Positions 43,850 through 52,201 of a stretch of 64,000 nt of DNA are shown here, one piece after another; positions within the stretch are counted from its first letter, which is position 1; every line of letters starts with the position of its first letter. The notes under the pieces were generated by a model, which had not been told where the DNA came from, ran no database searches, and was given only the letters and a program-made list of their open reading frames with translations. The DNA is from Salinibacterium amurskyense (GTDB taxonomy: Bacteria > Actinomycetota > Actinomycetes > Actinomycetales > Microbacteriaceae): the NCBI RefSeq assembly GCF_002797685.1, contig NZ_PGFH01000001.1, positions 372,001 through 436,000 on the forward strand, in the 5' to 3' direction. The translations under genes were made by a program, and so were the position numbers.

Positions 43850-45883
43850 TCACCAGCCCGGGTAGGGGCCCGGGTTGGGGGCGGCATCCCAACCAAGGGT
43901 TTCGCGAGCCTCAGCTAGGCGGCCGAACGGATCGAGCGGAAAAGCTGCGGGTTGTAAGCGTGCGAACCCGGGGATGATGGCTCGCACAGCGTGAAAGCCT
44001 GCCGTCTTCACTCGGTCGGTTGCGACATCCACGGTGATAAGGGTGCTTGCGACGGCGGCGGTGACCGAGGTCGGTGCGGCCGGTGGTGTCGTGGAGCTGG
44101 CGGAATCGGGGGCAGCGCTGCCGGCAGTTGGCGACAAGCCCTGATGCGGTTGCGGACGGGGTTGCCTGCGCGGTTGAGTGCGTTGACGGGCGTGCTCGAT
44201 GACAGCGGGATCGAGGCCGTACTGCACGTGCGCCATCGGATCGATGAGGCCGCGATGTTTCGGGCCAAAAGCGTGAGCGTAGCGACGCTGGGGGTCCCAC
44301 GAAACAAGGCCAGCAATCGCTCCGTTGCCGAGCGCGGCGGAGTCGCGAATGAGGCTGTTCTCCTGCGCAAGATCCTGTGCGGAAGCGTGCTGAATGAGCG
44401 CTTCCACGATGGCGAGTTCGCTCGCGGTGTCGTCGTCGGTGTGTGCCGCGAACCCGAGCGAGAGGATGGTGTTGTTCACGTCATCCACCACGGCGAGACG
44501 CACGGGAATGCCCGTGGTCGACGGGATGGCGAGGATGCGAACCTTCAGTTCGGACTCCGCGAAAACGGTCGCGACCGATTGCGGTAGTGGAACCGCGCTC
44601 GCGGCTGCGGTCGATGACCACCACACCGCCACGGCATCGTGGGCTACGGCATGGGCGGCGGCTCGTTCGACGGCATCGGCCAGAGTGCGCCCGGCCTGTT
44701 GCCCCACCAGGTTGTTGGCGTTCGTGGCGAGCGCTGAGGTGCGACTGCCGCGCAAGTAGTCGGCGAACACGAGACTCTGCGGCACCCAGATGTCACCTGC
44801 CGCATCCTGGCCCCGAACCCAATCGATGCGCGTATCGGCGCGCAGTTCGACGAAAGGGAATCCGGCCAACGCGTGCAAGGCCGGATCGTGGGGCTGCCAC
44901 GCCGCGAGCTCGAAAGCTCGCTCATCGGTCTGCTGCAGTTCAGTGAGCGAAGCGCGCGTGCGGACGCCCTGCTCAAGGTCGGCCCCGCAATAGTGGGCGA
45001 TACCCGAGAGCAACGCGGGCTCGAGCAACTGTGGCTCAGAGCGCGAGCCATCGTCGAGAGCTCCGGCGGGAGCCAGAGCATCCGGAGTGAACGTGGCCTT
45101 GACGCTCCGCAAGTGCGGCAACTCGGCGTGCAGATGAACGAATCCGGTCGGCAGTGGTGCGAGATTGGTGCGTCGTCGTACCCGATGCAGGATGCCGGTC
45201 ACCGGGTCAACGAGGGGCGACGGGGTGAGCGCGTGGCTGGCCCAGCGGCCGTTGCTCCAGCGCTCGAGTATCCCGTGGCGGGGCGCGAGGGTGGAGTCGT
45301 CGTTGAGGTCACCAGCGGCAACGTGGGTGGCGGGGGAAGTCGTGACTGCCGGCTGCATCAAGGCGGATGCCGTGGCTGGGTCAGCGATAGTCGCCGCGAG
45401 GCAGTCCGTCGCAAACTGGGCAGTGCCGACGGCGCTCCCCGCTTCGAGCAGCAGTCGATGCCAGTGCCCCGCGAAGGGGAAGAGAACGCCGAGCGACATC
45501 GTGGGCTCATCACTGTCGCCGTCATCGGCGCCGCAGTCACAGGGGCAGCCGCCGGCACTGTTGTCGAGAAGCCGAGCGAGGCCGAGCATTTCCTGCGCCG
45601 AATCGAACCGAACGTCGTGAGGCGATACTCGTGGAAGCGGCGTCGGCTGCACGGTGGCACGAAGTCGCTCCCGAATGTCGGCGGTCACCGCGCTCGCCGC
45701 CACCGCAAGGTGCCACAACTGGCCATCGCTCCCCACCGCAATGCACGATTCTGCAGCGAGAGGCACGAGCGCGACTCGCTGCTCGGTCGCCGGCCCGGCG
45801 GCAGCGACCGTCGTCGCCACCGCTGCGTCCACTGTGTTCGCAGCGTTCACGAAGTCGTCCGTACCCTGCGTCGCCTCCGTCAT
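43850..45883 (-). CDS. YcaO-like protein lacking the ATP-binding residues (pseudo-YcaO partner)
   Basis: A 677-residue protein colinear with the preceding YcaO cyclodehydratase: both have a DPVTGILxR-type segment, then YCG, FPFVxxxAD..I.WV.G, an I.VP.S.VF stretch, the AVxWW helix end, and a C-terminal AVRxIIPG..PAAFP. Where the active copy has SxxxExxxR (its S375, E379, R383), this one has P289, S293 and H297; the second Glu-rich helix is also lost. It should not bind ATP in the usual way. A CPCDC cluster at 113-117 may bind metal. Its ATG overlaps the upstream stop (TAATG), so the two are made together and may form a heterodimer. Role inferred: scaffold or substrate binding. Confidence 0.75.
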   Translation of the reverse strand: MTEATQGTDDFVNAANTVDAAVATTVAAAGPATEQRVALVPLAAESCIAVGSDGQLWHLAVAASAVTADIRERLRATVQPTPLPRVSPHDVRFDSAQEMLGLARLLDNSAGGCPCDCGADDGDSDEPTMSLGVLFPFAGHWHRLLLEAGSAVGTAQFATDCLAATIADPATASALMQPAVTTSPATHVAAGDLNDDSTLAPRHGILERWSNGRWASHALTPSPLVDPVTGILHRVRRRTNLAPLPTGFVHLHAELPHLRSVKATFTPDALAPAGALDDGSRSEPQLLEPALLSGIAHYCGADLEQGVRTRASLTELQQTDERAFELAAWQPHDPALHALAGFPFVELRADTRIDWVRGQDAAGDIWVPQSLVFADYLRGSRTSALATNANNLVGQQAGRTLADAVERAAAHAVAHDAVAVWWSSTAAASAVPLPQSVATVFAESELKVRILAIPSTTGIPVRLAVVDDVNNTILSLGFAAHTDDDTASELAIVEALIQHASAQDLAQENSLIRDSAALGNGAIAGLVSWDPQRRYAHAFGPKHRGLIDPMAHVQYGLDPAVIEHARQRTQPRRQPRPQPHQGLSPTAGSAAPDSASSTTPPAAPTSVTAAVASTLITVDVATDRVKTAGFHAVRAIIPGFARLQPAAFPLDPFGRLAEARETLGWDAAPNPGPYPGW

Positions 45884-48174
45884 TACGCGTGCGGCAGCGG
45901 GAAGTAGTTGAGGTCTGCCTCGGCGAGTGGAGTGTCACGCCATCCGAGTTCCACCGCGAGATCTTGCACGCGACGCTTGCCCAAGAACGGGAAGGCGGCG
46001 GGCGCGTTACCCACGGTGCCGGGAACGATGACGCGCACTGCCGCCATGCCGGTGCTCGCGACATCCGCCGACGTAATGTCGACGATGATCACTTCGTGAC
46101 CCTGTGCTTCGATAGCGGCCTGATATCCGGCAACCGAACGATCGGGCAGCGCGGGGATGTCACCGATGGGGCGGCGAGCGGGGCGGTCGACGAGCGGTGC
46201 CACGTGGTCGACCGCACGGGGGTCCAGCAAGACTTGCTGCTGCACCATGAGGTCGTCGCAGTCGCGCATGTCGTCACGGTAGGAGTCGAGGTACGCGCGG
46301 TCGGCACGCCACGGCTTGAAGGAACGGCTGTTGAGCTCGCCGCGCGCCATCGCATCCCAGTGGGCGCCATCGGTGCGCAGCAGATCGCGGCTGCCCTCTT
46401 GCAGGGTGCACGCTTCGGTCCACGCCTTGAGCGCGGCAGCCTCAGCCGTGTTTCGGCAGGCGAAACCGACGTTCACGAGAGTGTCGACATCGTTGTGCAG
46501 GATGCCCGCCGCCACCGGAACGCCGAACTCGTTGTCGAGCATGACAACCGAGGGGCGCTGGCCGTAGGAGTCCGGAACGCCAGCCCAGAGAGCATCCATT
46601 TCGGGCGTCGGAACAATGGCGTCGTGCTGCTGTTCGTTGAGCCACCACACCATCGTGACGTGGCGTTCGATGATCTCCTCAAGCGCCGAGGCGACCGCGT
46701 ACTCCATGTTCGGCCCGGCTGCGATGCCAGCGAAGGGGCAGAAGTTGGTGACTGGGGCCGCCGAATATCCAGCCGTGAACCAGTTCACGTAAACCATGCT
46801 CGCGGGCACCAGAATGTCTTCGTTGGTCGTGAGCGAGCGACCGGGAACCCAGTGGATGGGCAGATCGGCCGTCATGCGCACGAACGGAAAACCAGGGGTG
46901 TCGTACTGCTCGTCGGAGTACAACACGAGTGAGTCAGGGTCGAGCATCCGCACCGCTGACTTTGCCGAGAGTTCGCGGTAGCTGCCGAAGGTGACCGGCA
47001 AAGTGTCGAGCAAATTACCGCAATAACGTTCGACCGCTTCGCCCACAGCACTGGCGGCAGCTTGCCCAGGATCGTTGAATGCCGAGCCCTGGCACGAGGT
47101 GTTGTTGGCCCAGCGCGAGACGCGGCGCATGTTGCAGACATCGCTCTGCGCGGTGGCGAGTGAGGCCGGGATGCTCGGGTGGTGAGTCACAGCGCGAGTG
47201 CGTTGCACGAGGCCAGTGACCGGATCGACGAGGTCGCTCACCGAGTGGGGCAACGAGTGTGAGATCACGCTCGCAGGTAGCGGGAGAACGGGGTGTTCCG
47301 TTGCGCCTGTGGTTGCGACTTCCCACACGAGGTCGCCGCGCCGTTCCGTGGCGTCGGCCACAGTGCGCGCGACTGTGGCGAATACCGCTGACAAGAGCTG
47401 AGGGTGTGCGCCGCTGTCACCGCCAACAGCGGGGGTGCGCAGAGCGCGGTGAGCAACTGGGTCGAAGGCGGCCGCAAGACGACGAGCGGCGAAGTCCTCA
47501 TAGTTGGCTCCCGTGCCGGGGCTCACGAACGGCCCAAGCCAGGCAACCGAGCGGGTGAGTTCGAGAGCGACCCACGGCGTGCGGGCATCAGAGCACAGGC
47601 GATCAAACGCAATGAGGGTCGCATCATCGCCACCCCGCAGGCAGTGCACGAGCAGTTCGCCCGTGCGGAACGCGCGGTGGATGACGCGCTGCCAGTCGTC
47701 GGCCGGAACAACACGAACTGCAGGTACCGAATCTGCGTCGGCAGCGCCGGCGGCAGTGCCGCGGAGATCGTCCATTGCAGCGACCAGGGCGGAGGCAACG
47801 GCGCGATCGCCCATGACGAGCAGGTCACCGGGCTGCGCGGTTGTGCCGTCGCTGTCGTCGAAAGCCACCTGATCGAACTGCGGGGCTGCGGCATCCGCAC
47901 CTTCGTCGCTGCTGCTGTCGGAGCTATCGCCGTGGGCACTCGCGAAGACATCCTCCGCGGTGAGCAGTTCGCGCAGTGCGGTCGCATTCGTCTCCCACTC
48001 GGCGGGCAACTTCGGCGAAATGGTGCCACTCGAGAGGGCCTCCACTAGGACGACAACGGTGTCTGCGGGGAGGTCGAGAGCGAAAGAGTTGCCACGCGGA
48101 GTCGTGAGGAGGGTGCGATCGCTGGGGAGCGCACGAATCTCGAGGTGAGGCGTGGTGGTGACGGTGCTGGGCAT
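45883..48174 (-). CDS. Fused E1-like/YcaO cyclodehydratase of a RiPP pathway
   Basis: A 763-residue protein, the size of cyanobactin fused C-D cyclodehydratases. Residues 1-250 look like the precursor-binding ocin-ThiF-like (E1-like) part, with a WLGPFVSPGTGANYEDFAARRLA region (212-234) resembling the GPLVxPGxxxCxxC..RR element without its zinc Cys. Residues about 315-745 are the YcaO domain with the ATP site S375-x3-E379-x3-R383 and the ExxER helix (500-504). It ends PLPHA, close to the Pro-rich tail typical of azoline-forming YcaO proteins. Such enzymes use ATP to turn Ser, Thr or Cys of a precursor peptide into azolines, though thioamide or amidine chemistry also occurs in the family. AGGAAGG precedes the start. 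Confidence 0.82.
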   Translation of the reverse strand: MPSTVTTTPHLEIRALPSDRTLLTTPRGNSFALDLPADTVVVLVEALSSGTISPKLPAEWETNATALRELLTAEDVFASAHGDSSDSSSDEGADAAAPQFDQVAFDDSDGTTAQPGDLLVMGDRAVASALVAAMDDLRGTAAGAADADSVPAVRVVPADDWQRVIHRAFRTGELLVHCLRGGDDATLIAFDRLCSDARTPWVALELTRSVAWLGPFVSPGTGANYEDFAARRLAAAFDPVAHRALRTPAVGGDSGAHPQLLSAVFATVARTVADATERRGDLVWEVATTGATEHPVLPLPASVISHSLPHSVSDLVDPVTGLVQRTRAVTHHPSIPASLATAQSDVCNMRRVSRWANNTSCQGSAFNDPGQAAASAVGEAVERYCGNLLDTLPVTFGSYRELSAKSAVRMLDPDSLVLYSDEQYDTPGFPFVRMTADLPIHWVPGRSLTTNEDILVPASMVYVNWFTAGYSAAPVTNFCPFAGIAAGPNMEYAVASALEEIIERHVTMVWWLNEQQHDAIVPTPEMDALWAGVPDSYGQRPSVVMLDNEFGVPVAAGILHNDVDTLVNVGFACRNTAEAAALKAWTEACTLQEGSRDLLRTDGAHWDAMARGELNSRSFKPWRADRAYLDSYRDDMRDCDDLMVQQQVLLDPRAVDHVAPLVDRPARRPIGDIPALPDRSVAGYQAAIEAQGHEVIIVDITSADVASTGMAAVRVIVPGTVGNAPAAFPFLGKRRVQDLAVELGWRDTPLAEADLNYFPLPHA

Positions 48175-48264
48175 GATGCCTTCCTGCGGGCGGGAGCGAG
48201 AACGAGAACGAGGGGAAGAAAGCTGAAGAGCAACCCCTGTGGAGGAGAAGAGGGGAGCATTTTC

Positions 48265-48295
48265 GGGTGCCCCGCCGCCGAGCAGCGGGGCACCC
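48265..48295 (-). terminator. Attenuator hairpin between precursor and modification genes
   Basis: GGGTGCCCCGC/GCGGGGCACCC, a perfect 11-bp stem with a 9-base loop, lies 18 bases after the precursor stop. There is no long T-tract. Such elements let precursor mRNA outnumber enzyme mRNA in RiPP operons. Confidence 0.7.
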
Positions 48296-48313
48296 TCTGT
48301 TAAACGCGGGGGC

Positions 48314-48424
48314 TTAGGCCCAAGCGAATGCGGTGGACACGTGTCCGTGGTTGTTCGCGTTCGGAGCGAGGATCTGGTCCTCGTTGCGCTCGGTGGCGAT
48401 CGGCGTAATGGCGATGGTCTGCAT
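48314..48424 (-). CDS. RiPP precursor peptide (36 residues, candidate)
   Basis: A short ORF of 36 codons, below normal gene-calling limits. A near-ideal AGGAGGTGA lies five bases before its ATG, and that same sequence encodes the last residues and stop of the exporter gene in front. Residues 1-21 (MQTIAITPIATERNEDQILA and Pro) look like a leader, with an Ile/Glu/Asp-rich stretch; the C-terminal 12 residues are NHGHVSTAFAWA. There is no Cys. The only Ser/Thr in the C-terminal half are S30 and T31, so at most two azolines could form, flanked by two His. It stands between exporter and cyclodehydratase genes and is followed by a hairpin, the classic place for a precursor. No similar peptide is known to me. 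The product is unproven. Confidence 0.8.
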   Translation of the reverse strand: MQTIAITPIATERNEDQILAPNANNHGHVSTAFAWA

Positions 48425-48429
48425 AGTTG

Positions 48430-50325
48430 TCACCTCCTCTCTGCGGTTGCGGCGGAACTCGACAGAACCGTCGAGTGGTCGGGGGATGCTGCGGCCGGGT
48501 GGCCGAGCAGCGATCGGTACTCTGGGCTCGACGCCAGCAACTCGCGGTGGCTGCCGTCGGCGACGATGCGCCCGTTCGCGAGCAGGACCACGCGCGGAGT
48601 GCGAGCGATCGTGGCGATGCGGTGGGCAATGACGACGGTGGTTGTGCCGGTGCGGCGACGAGCGATGGCGTCACCCACGGCGGCTTCGCTTACGGCATCC
48701 AAATGCGCAGAGGTTTCGTCGAGCACGAGCACGGCGGGGTCACGCAAGAAAGCCTGGGCGAGAGCAAGTCGTTGCCGCTGGCCTCCGGAGAGCGTCGCAC
48801 CAGCCTCACCGATCGTGTGATCGAGACCTTCAGGCCACGAGCGAATGGTGGAGCCGAGTGCCGCATCGTCGAGAGCCGTCCACAATTGGTGCTCAGTGGC
48901 ATCCGGATTCGCCAGCAGCAAGTTCGAGCGCACGCTGCCACGAAAGAGATACGGATGCTGGCCAACGATAAGGACGTCGTTGCGCACGTGTTCGCCGACG
49001 CGCGCTCGCAGCGGCACCCCATCGAGCAGGACGTCACCCTGAGTGGGATCCCAGAACCGTACGAGTAGCGCGCCCATGGTCGACTTTCCTGAACCGGAGG
49101 CGCCCACGATGGCCACGGTTTCGCCCGCGGTGATCTGAAGATCGATGCCGCTGAGTACAGGCTCGGTCGGGGTGTAGCCGAAGTGCACGTCGGCGAAAGT
49201 GATCGCGCCGGCAGCGCGCGAGCCATCAGCCGCGTGGGGGTCGTGGGCGCTGTCTGCTGCGGCACTGCCACTGGCAGCCGTATCGCCGCCGGCGCTGAAT
49301 CCAGTCGGATCCGCGACAACGCTCGGCGCCCTAATAACCTCCATAACACGTTCGGCCGCCGCCGACACATCGCCCAGCTTCTGAGCGACCGCGAAGATCG
49401 CAACGGCCGGCGCGAAGGTGGCGGCAGTCAGCACCAGCACCACGGGGAACAGTCCCGCAGCGAGCTCGCCCCCGGCGACGCGGTCGGCCTGCACGACCAA
49501 GGTGGTGATGGTCGTGACGGCGACAACGGCATCCGCCAACGCGGTTTCGATGCCCGAGCGCAGCGCAAAGGACCGCTTGCGGCGCTGCAATCGACGAGTG
49601 GCGGTGCGCACTTCGTCTACGTGGCGAGCGCTCAGCCCGAGGGCGAGAATCTCGCGAAGGCTCTCGGCGCCCTCGAACGAGATGGCAGTGAGGCGACCCA
49701 ATTCGGAGCGAACGGCCCGGCCTTGGCGAGCCTGAAGCGAAGCAAAGAGCCAGGGGATCGAGACGAGCGCGAGCGCGCCGGCGAGCGCGATGAACCCCGT
49801 GGGCCCCACAAGAACAACGAGCGTCGTGGTGACAACGAGCGGCCCCACCACGGCATTCGCGGCAGAGCCGAGCGTGTGTGCGTAAAACCATTCGAGGGCT
49901 TCCACGTCGGCCATTGCGGAGCCCGCGACCTCGCCTGCCCGGCGTCGTTTCATGCCTGCGGGAGTGATGCGTTCGATGGCGTCGTGCACTTTCAGCCGCA
50001 GCGTTTCGATCACCCGGTACGCGAGCACGTGACTCAACCACGACTCAACCCAGGTGAAGAGGCCGTTCGCGATTACCGCGATCACGAGGCCGATCGCGAG
50101 CACCGCGACGATTCCGGAACCGAGGTCAACGTCGGTTGATTGCGTCGTCACGGCGGCGGCAAGTCCGACGCTAAGTGCGCCCGTGGCGGCGGCGAACAAC
50201 TGAAACGCCGTCATGCTCAGGGTCGACCGCAGCAAGAGCATCCGCTGTGATTCCAATACCGAGAGCAGTTGGATAATCGGGCCGAGCAACCGCACCGGCG
50301 TCGAGTTCAGCAACACAAGTTTCAT
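48430..50325 (-). CDS. ABC exporter subunit 2 (fused membrane and ATPase domains, CydC-like)
   Basis: A 631-residue half-exporter. Six helices lie in about residues 30-320, and the ATPase shows Walker A GASGSGKST, Q-loop VGQHPYLFRG, signature LSGGQRQR and Walker B VLVLDETSAHLD. No C39 peptidase domain is present, so it does not cleave leaders itself. The linker before the ATPase is Ala/Gly/Asp-rich. Its start overlaps the end of subunit 1 by four bases (ATGA), making a heterodimer likely. It lies just upstream of the precursor gene and probably exports the mature peptide. It resembles CydCD thiol exporters, but no cytochrome bd genes are nearby. Confidence 0.88.
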   Translation of the reverse strand: MKLVLLNSTPVRLLGPIIQLLSVLESQRMLLLRSTLSMTAFQLFAAATGALSVGLAAAVTTQSTDVDLGSGIVAVLAIGLVIAVIANGLFTWVESWLSHVLAYRVIETLRLKVHDAIERITPAGMKRRRAGEVAGSAMADVEALEWFYAHTLGSAANAVVGPLVVTTTLVVLVGPTGFIALAGALALVSIPWLFASLQARQGRAVRSELGRLTAISFEGAESLREILALGLSARHVDEVRTATRRLQRRKRSFALRSGIETALADAVVAVTTITTLVVQADRVAGGELAAGLFPVVLVLTAATFAPAVAIFAVAQKLGDVSAAAERVMEVIRAPSVVADPTGFSAGGDTAASGSAAADSAHDPHAADGSRAAGAITFADVHFGYTPTEPVLSGIDLQITAGETVAIVGASGSGKSTMGALLVRFWDPTQGDVLLDGVPLRARVGEHVRNDVLIVGQHPYLFRGSVRSNLLLANPDATEHQLWTALDDAALGSTIRSWPEGLDHTIGEAGATLSGGQRQRLALAQAFLRDPAVLVLDETSAHLDAVSEAAVGDAIARRRTGTTTVVIAHRIATIARTPRVVLLANGRIVADGSHRELLASSPEYRSLLGHPAAASPDHSTVLSSSAATAERR

Positions 50326-52124
50326 GCCAGAACCCCCGAGGTTTGCGCGGCGTGCAACCGCGTGAGCACGCCGTCGCGGGCGATCAGGTCGTCATATGTT
50401 CCCGATTCGGCGAGGCATCCGTTCTCGAAAACGAGCACGAGGTCGGCGCTGCGGATGGGGGCAAGCCGGTGAGCAATAACGATCACGGTGCGAGCGGAAC
50501 CGTCTGCCCGGCGGGTCTCACGCAGTCGCTCAAGAATCGCGTTTTCGCGGCGAGCATCGAGTGCGCTGGAGGCTTCGTCGAGCAACAGGATGGGGCTGTC
50601 GCGCAGGAGCGCGCGAGTGATCGCGAGGCGTTGGCGTTGACCGCCCGAGAGCAGCCCGCCGTTGTCACCGACCGGTGCATCAAGCCCACTACGGCTGGGG
50701 TCGAGCAGCTCTTCGGCACCCGCATCGAAGAGCGCGCGGGAGAGATCGCTATCGCTCGCCCCGGGGGCGACGAGCTGCAGGTTGTGGCGGATGCTGCCCG
50801 TGAAGAGAACCGGATCTTGCGCGACGAGCGACACGAGCGGCGAGCATCCTTCGTGCCCGAGGAGTGCTGTGGATGCTCCTGCGATGACGAGCTCACCCGT
50901 CGTGGGTTGCGCAAAACCGAGCATCGCTGAGGCGAAGGTCGACTTGCCCGAGCCGGACTCTCCGACGATCGCGACCGTGGACCCTGTAGGGATAGTGAAG
51001 TTGAGGTTGTGCAGCGCATCGCTGTCGGCGCCAGGGTAGCGAAAGCTGAGACTGTCAGCGCGTACGGCAATGTCGGAGTGGTGAGCTGCCGGATGTGGTG
51101 AGGTGAGGCCGTGAGGTGCGGCTGCTGTCACGCCGGTCGCAGTCGCAGCCCCGCCGGCCGCACCGCTACCGGCATGCTCGGCATTCGTGAGCAGCGCGGA
51201 AATCCGGTTGCCCGCCGAGACTCCGGCGTAGCCCGCGTGCCAGTACTGCGAGAGGTCGCGGAACGGCCGGAACACCTCGAACGACAGCATCGTCACGAGA
51301 AAGAGGCTGGTGGGGGCGAGCTCACCACTGCTGACGCGGGCGGCGCCCACGAGCAGGGCGACGGCCGGGCCGGCAACGAGAAAGAAGCTTGTAAGGCCCG
51401 ATTCAACCAGAGAGAGCTTCAACTGCGAGAGCGTCGCGGTGAGCAGCGAGTCTCCGGCTGCCGAGAGCTGCTGGCGGCGAAGGTGCACAGCGCCGAGCGC
51501 TTTGAGAGTGGGCATCCCGCGGATTGAATCCACGACATCCGCGTGCAACGACGAGTAGGCGGCCCAGTGCTGTTCGCCGCGTCCGGCGAGGGCGGCATCC
51601 CAGAAGCGCGGGATGAAGGGCACGGCCAGCGCTATGGCGCCGACCACGATTCCGACTACAGGGTCGATCATGATCAGCGCCGCGACGAGTGACCCTCCGG
51701 TGACGAAGGTCACCACGAGCTGCGGGAGGTAGCGGCCAAAGTAAGGTTCCAAGTTTTCAACCGCGTCGACGAGAAGCGATTGCCGTTCTCCGCTGCGAGA
51801 AGTGCTGCTCGCGAGCGGGCCCGCGGTAATTTCAGCGGTGAGGATGCGGCTGCGTAATTGCACTTTGATGCGGCCGGCGACAGCGTGCACGGTGAGTTCG
51901 CGTGCCATCGAGAGCACCGGGCGTACGAGTAGCGCGCCCGTAAAAACGATGGTCGCGACAGTGAGGCTTTCCAGCGCTGCGCCGGTGACGATGCCCGTAA
52001 AAAGCGCAGCGGTAGCGATGGCTTGAGCGATGGCGACAGCACTGAGGGCGATGCCAGCGAGCACGATGGCGCTCAGCAGTGCGGTGGCTGTTCCGGCGAG
52101 CCGGAGTAGGCGGAAGTGGATCAC
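50322..52124 (-). CDS. ABC exporter subunit 1 (fused membrane and ATPase domains, CydD-like)
   Basis: A 600-residue half-exporter and the first gene of the minus-strand operon. The membrane domain (about 10-300, with DVVDSIRGMPTLKALGAVHLR as the coupling region) is followed by an ATPase: Walker A GESGSGKST, Q-loop VAQDPVLFTG, signature LSGGQRQR, Walker B ILLLDEASSALD and the switch His in VIAHRL. It pairs with subunit 2. The promoter lies in the 77-bp gap with the FecBCD-type genes, over a Fur/Zur-like palindrome. Confidence 0.88.
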   Translation of the reverse strand: MIHFRLLRLAGTATALLSAIVLAGIALSAVAIAQAIATAALFTGIVTGAALESLTVATIVFTGALLVRPVLSMARELTVHAVAGRIKVQLRSRILTAEITAGPLASSTSRSGERQSLLVDAVENLEPYFGRYLPQLVVTFVTGGSLVAALIMIDPVVGIVVGAIALAVPFIPRFWDAALAGRGEQHWAAYSSLHADVVDSIRGMPTLKALGAVHLRRQQLSAAGDSLLTATLSQLKLSLVESGLTSFFLVAGPAVALLVGAARVSSGELAPTSLFLVTMLSFEVFRPFRDLSQYWHAGYAGVSAGNRISALLTNAEHAGSGAAGGAATATGVTAAAPHGLTSPHPAAHHSDIAVRADSLSFRYPGADSDALHNLNFTIPTGSTVAIVGESGSGKSTFASAMLGFAQPTTGELVIAGASTALLGHEGCSPLVSLVAQDPVLFTGSIRHNLQLVAPGASDSDLSRALFDAGAEELLDPSRSGLDAPVGDNGGLLSGGQRQRLAITRALLRDSPILLLDEASSALDARRENAILERLRETRRADGSARTVIVIAHRLAPIRSADLVLVFENGCLAESGTYDDLIARDGVLTRLHAAQTSGVLA

Positions 52125-52152
52125 GGGACCTCGGTCTAATTTGACTTAATAA

Positions 52153-52167
52153 TGAGAATCGTTATCA
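52153..52167. promoter_or_regulatory. Fur/Zur-type metal box between the RiPP operon and the FecBCD importer
   Basis: TGAGAAT-C-GTTATCA is a 7-1-7 imperfect palindrome that fits the Fur-superfamily core TGATAAT-C-ATTATCA and the actinobacterial Zur core TGAAAAT-N-ATTTTCA about equally well. It is set in AT-rich flanks (CTTAAT and ATTAAG). It lies in the 77-bp gap between two divergent start codons, so one bound regulator would control both operons. Whether it senses iron, zinc or another metal cannot be told. Confidence 0.65.
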
Positions 52168-52201
52168 ATTAAGTATCACAGTCCCCCAACGAAACGAAAC
52201 C

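Noticed and set aside
44873-45907. 344-codon plus-strand ORF across the YcaO-like gene
   Set aside because: Arg-rich shadow; the minus strand has conserved paralogy to the active YcaO protein.
48175-48293. Second small peptide gene from an ATG near 48257 on the minus strand
   Set aside because: Its frame runs into the cyclodehydratase gene out of phase, and its only ribosome-binding-like sequence serves that gene.
50322-52124. True CydDC cytochrome bd-assembly exporter
   Set aside because: No cydA/cydB genes nearby; the pair is in an operon with RiPP genes.
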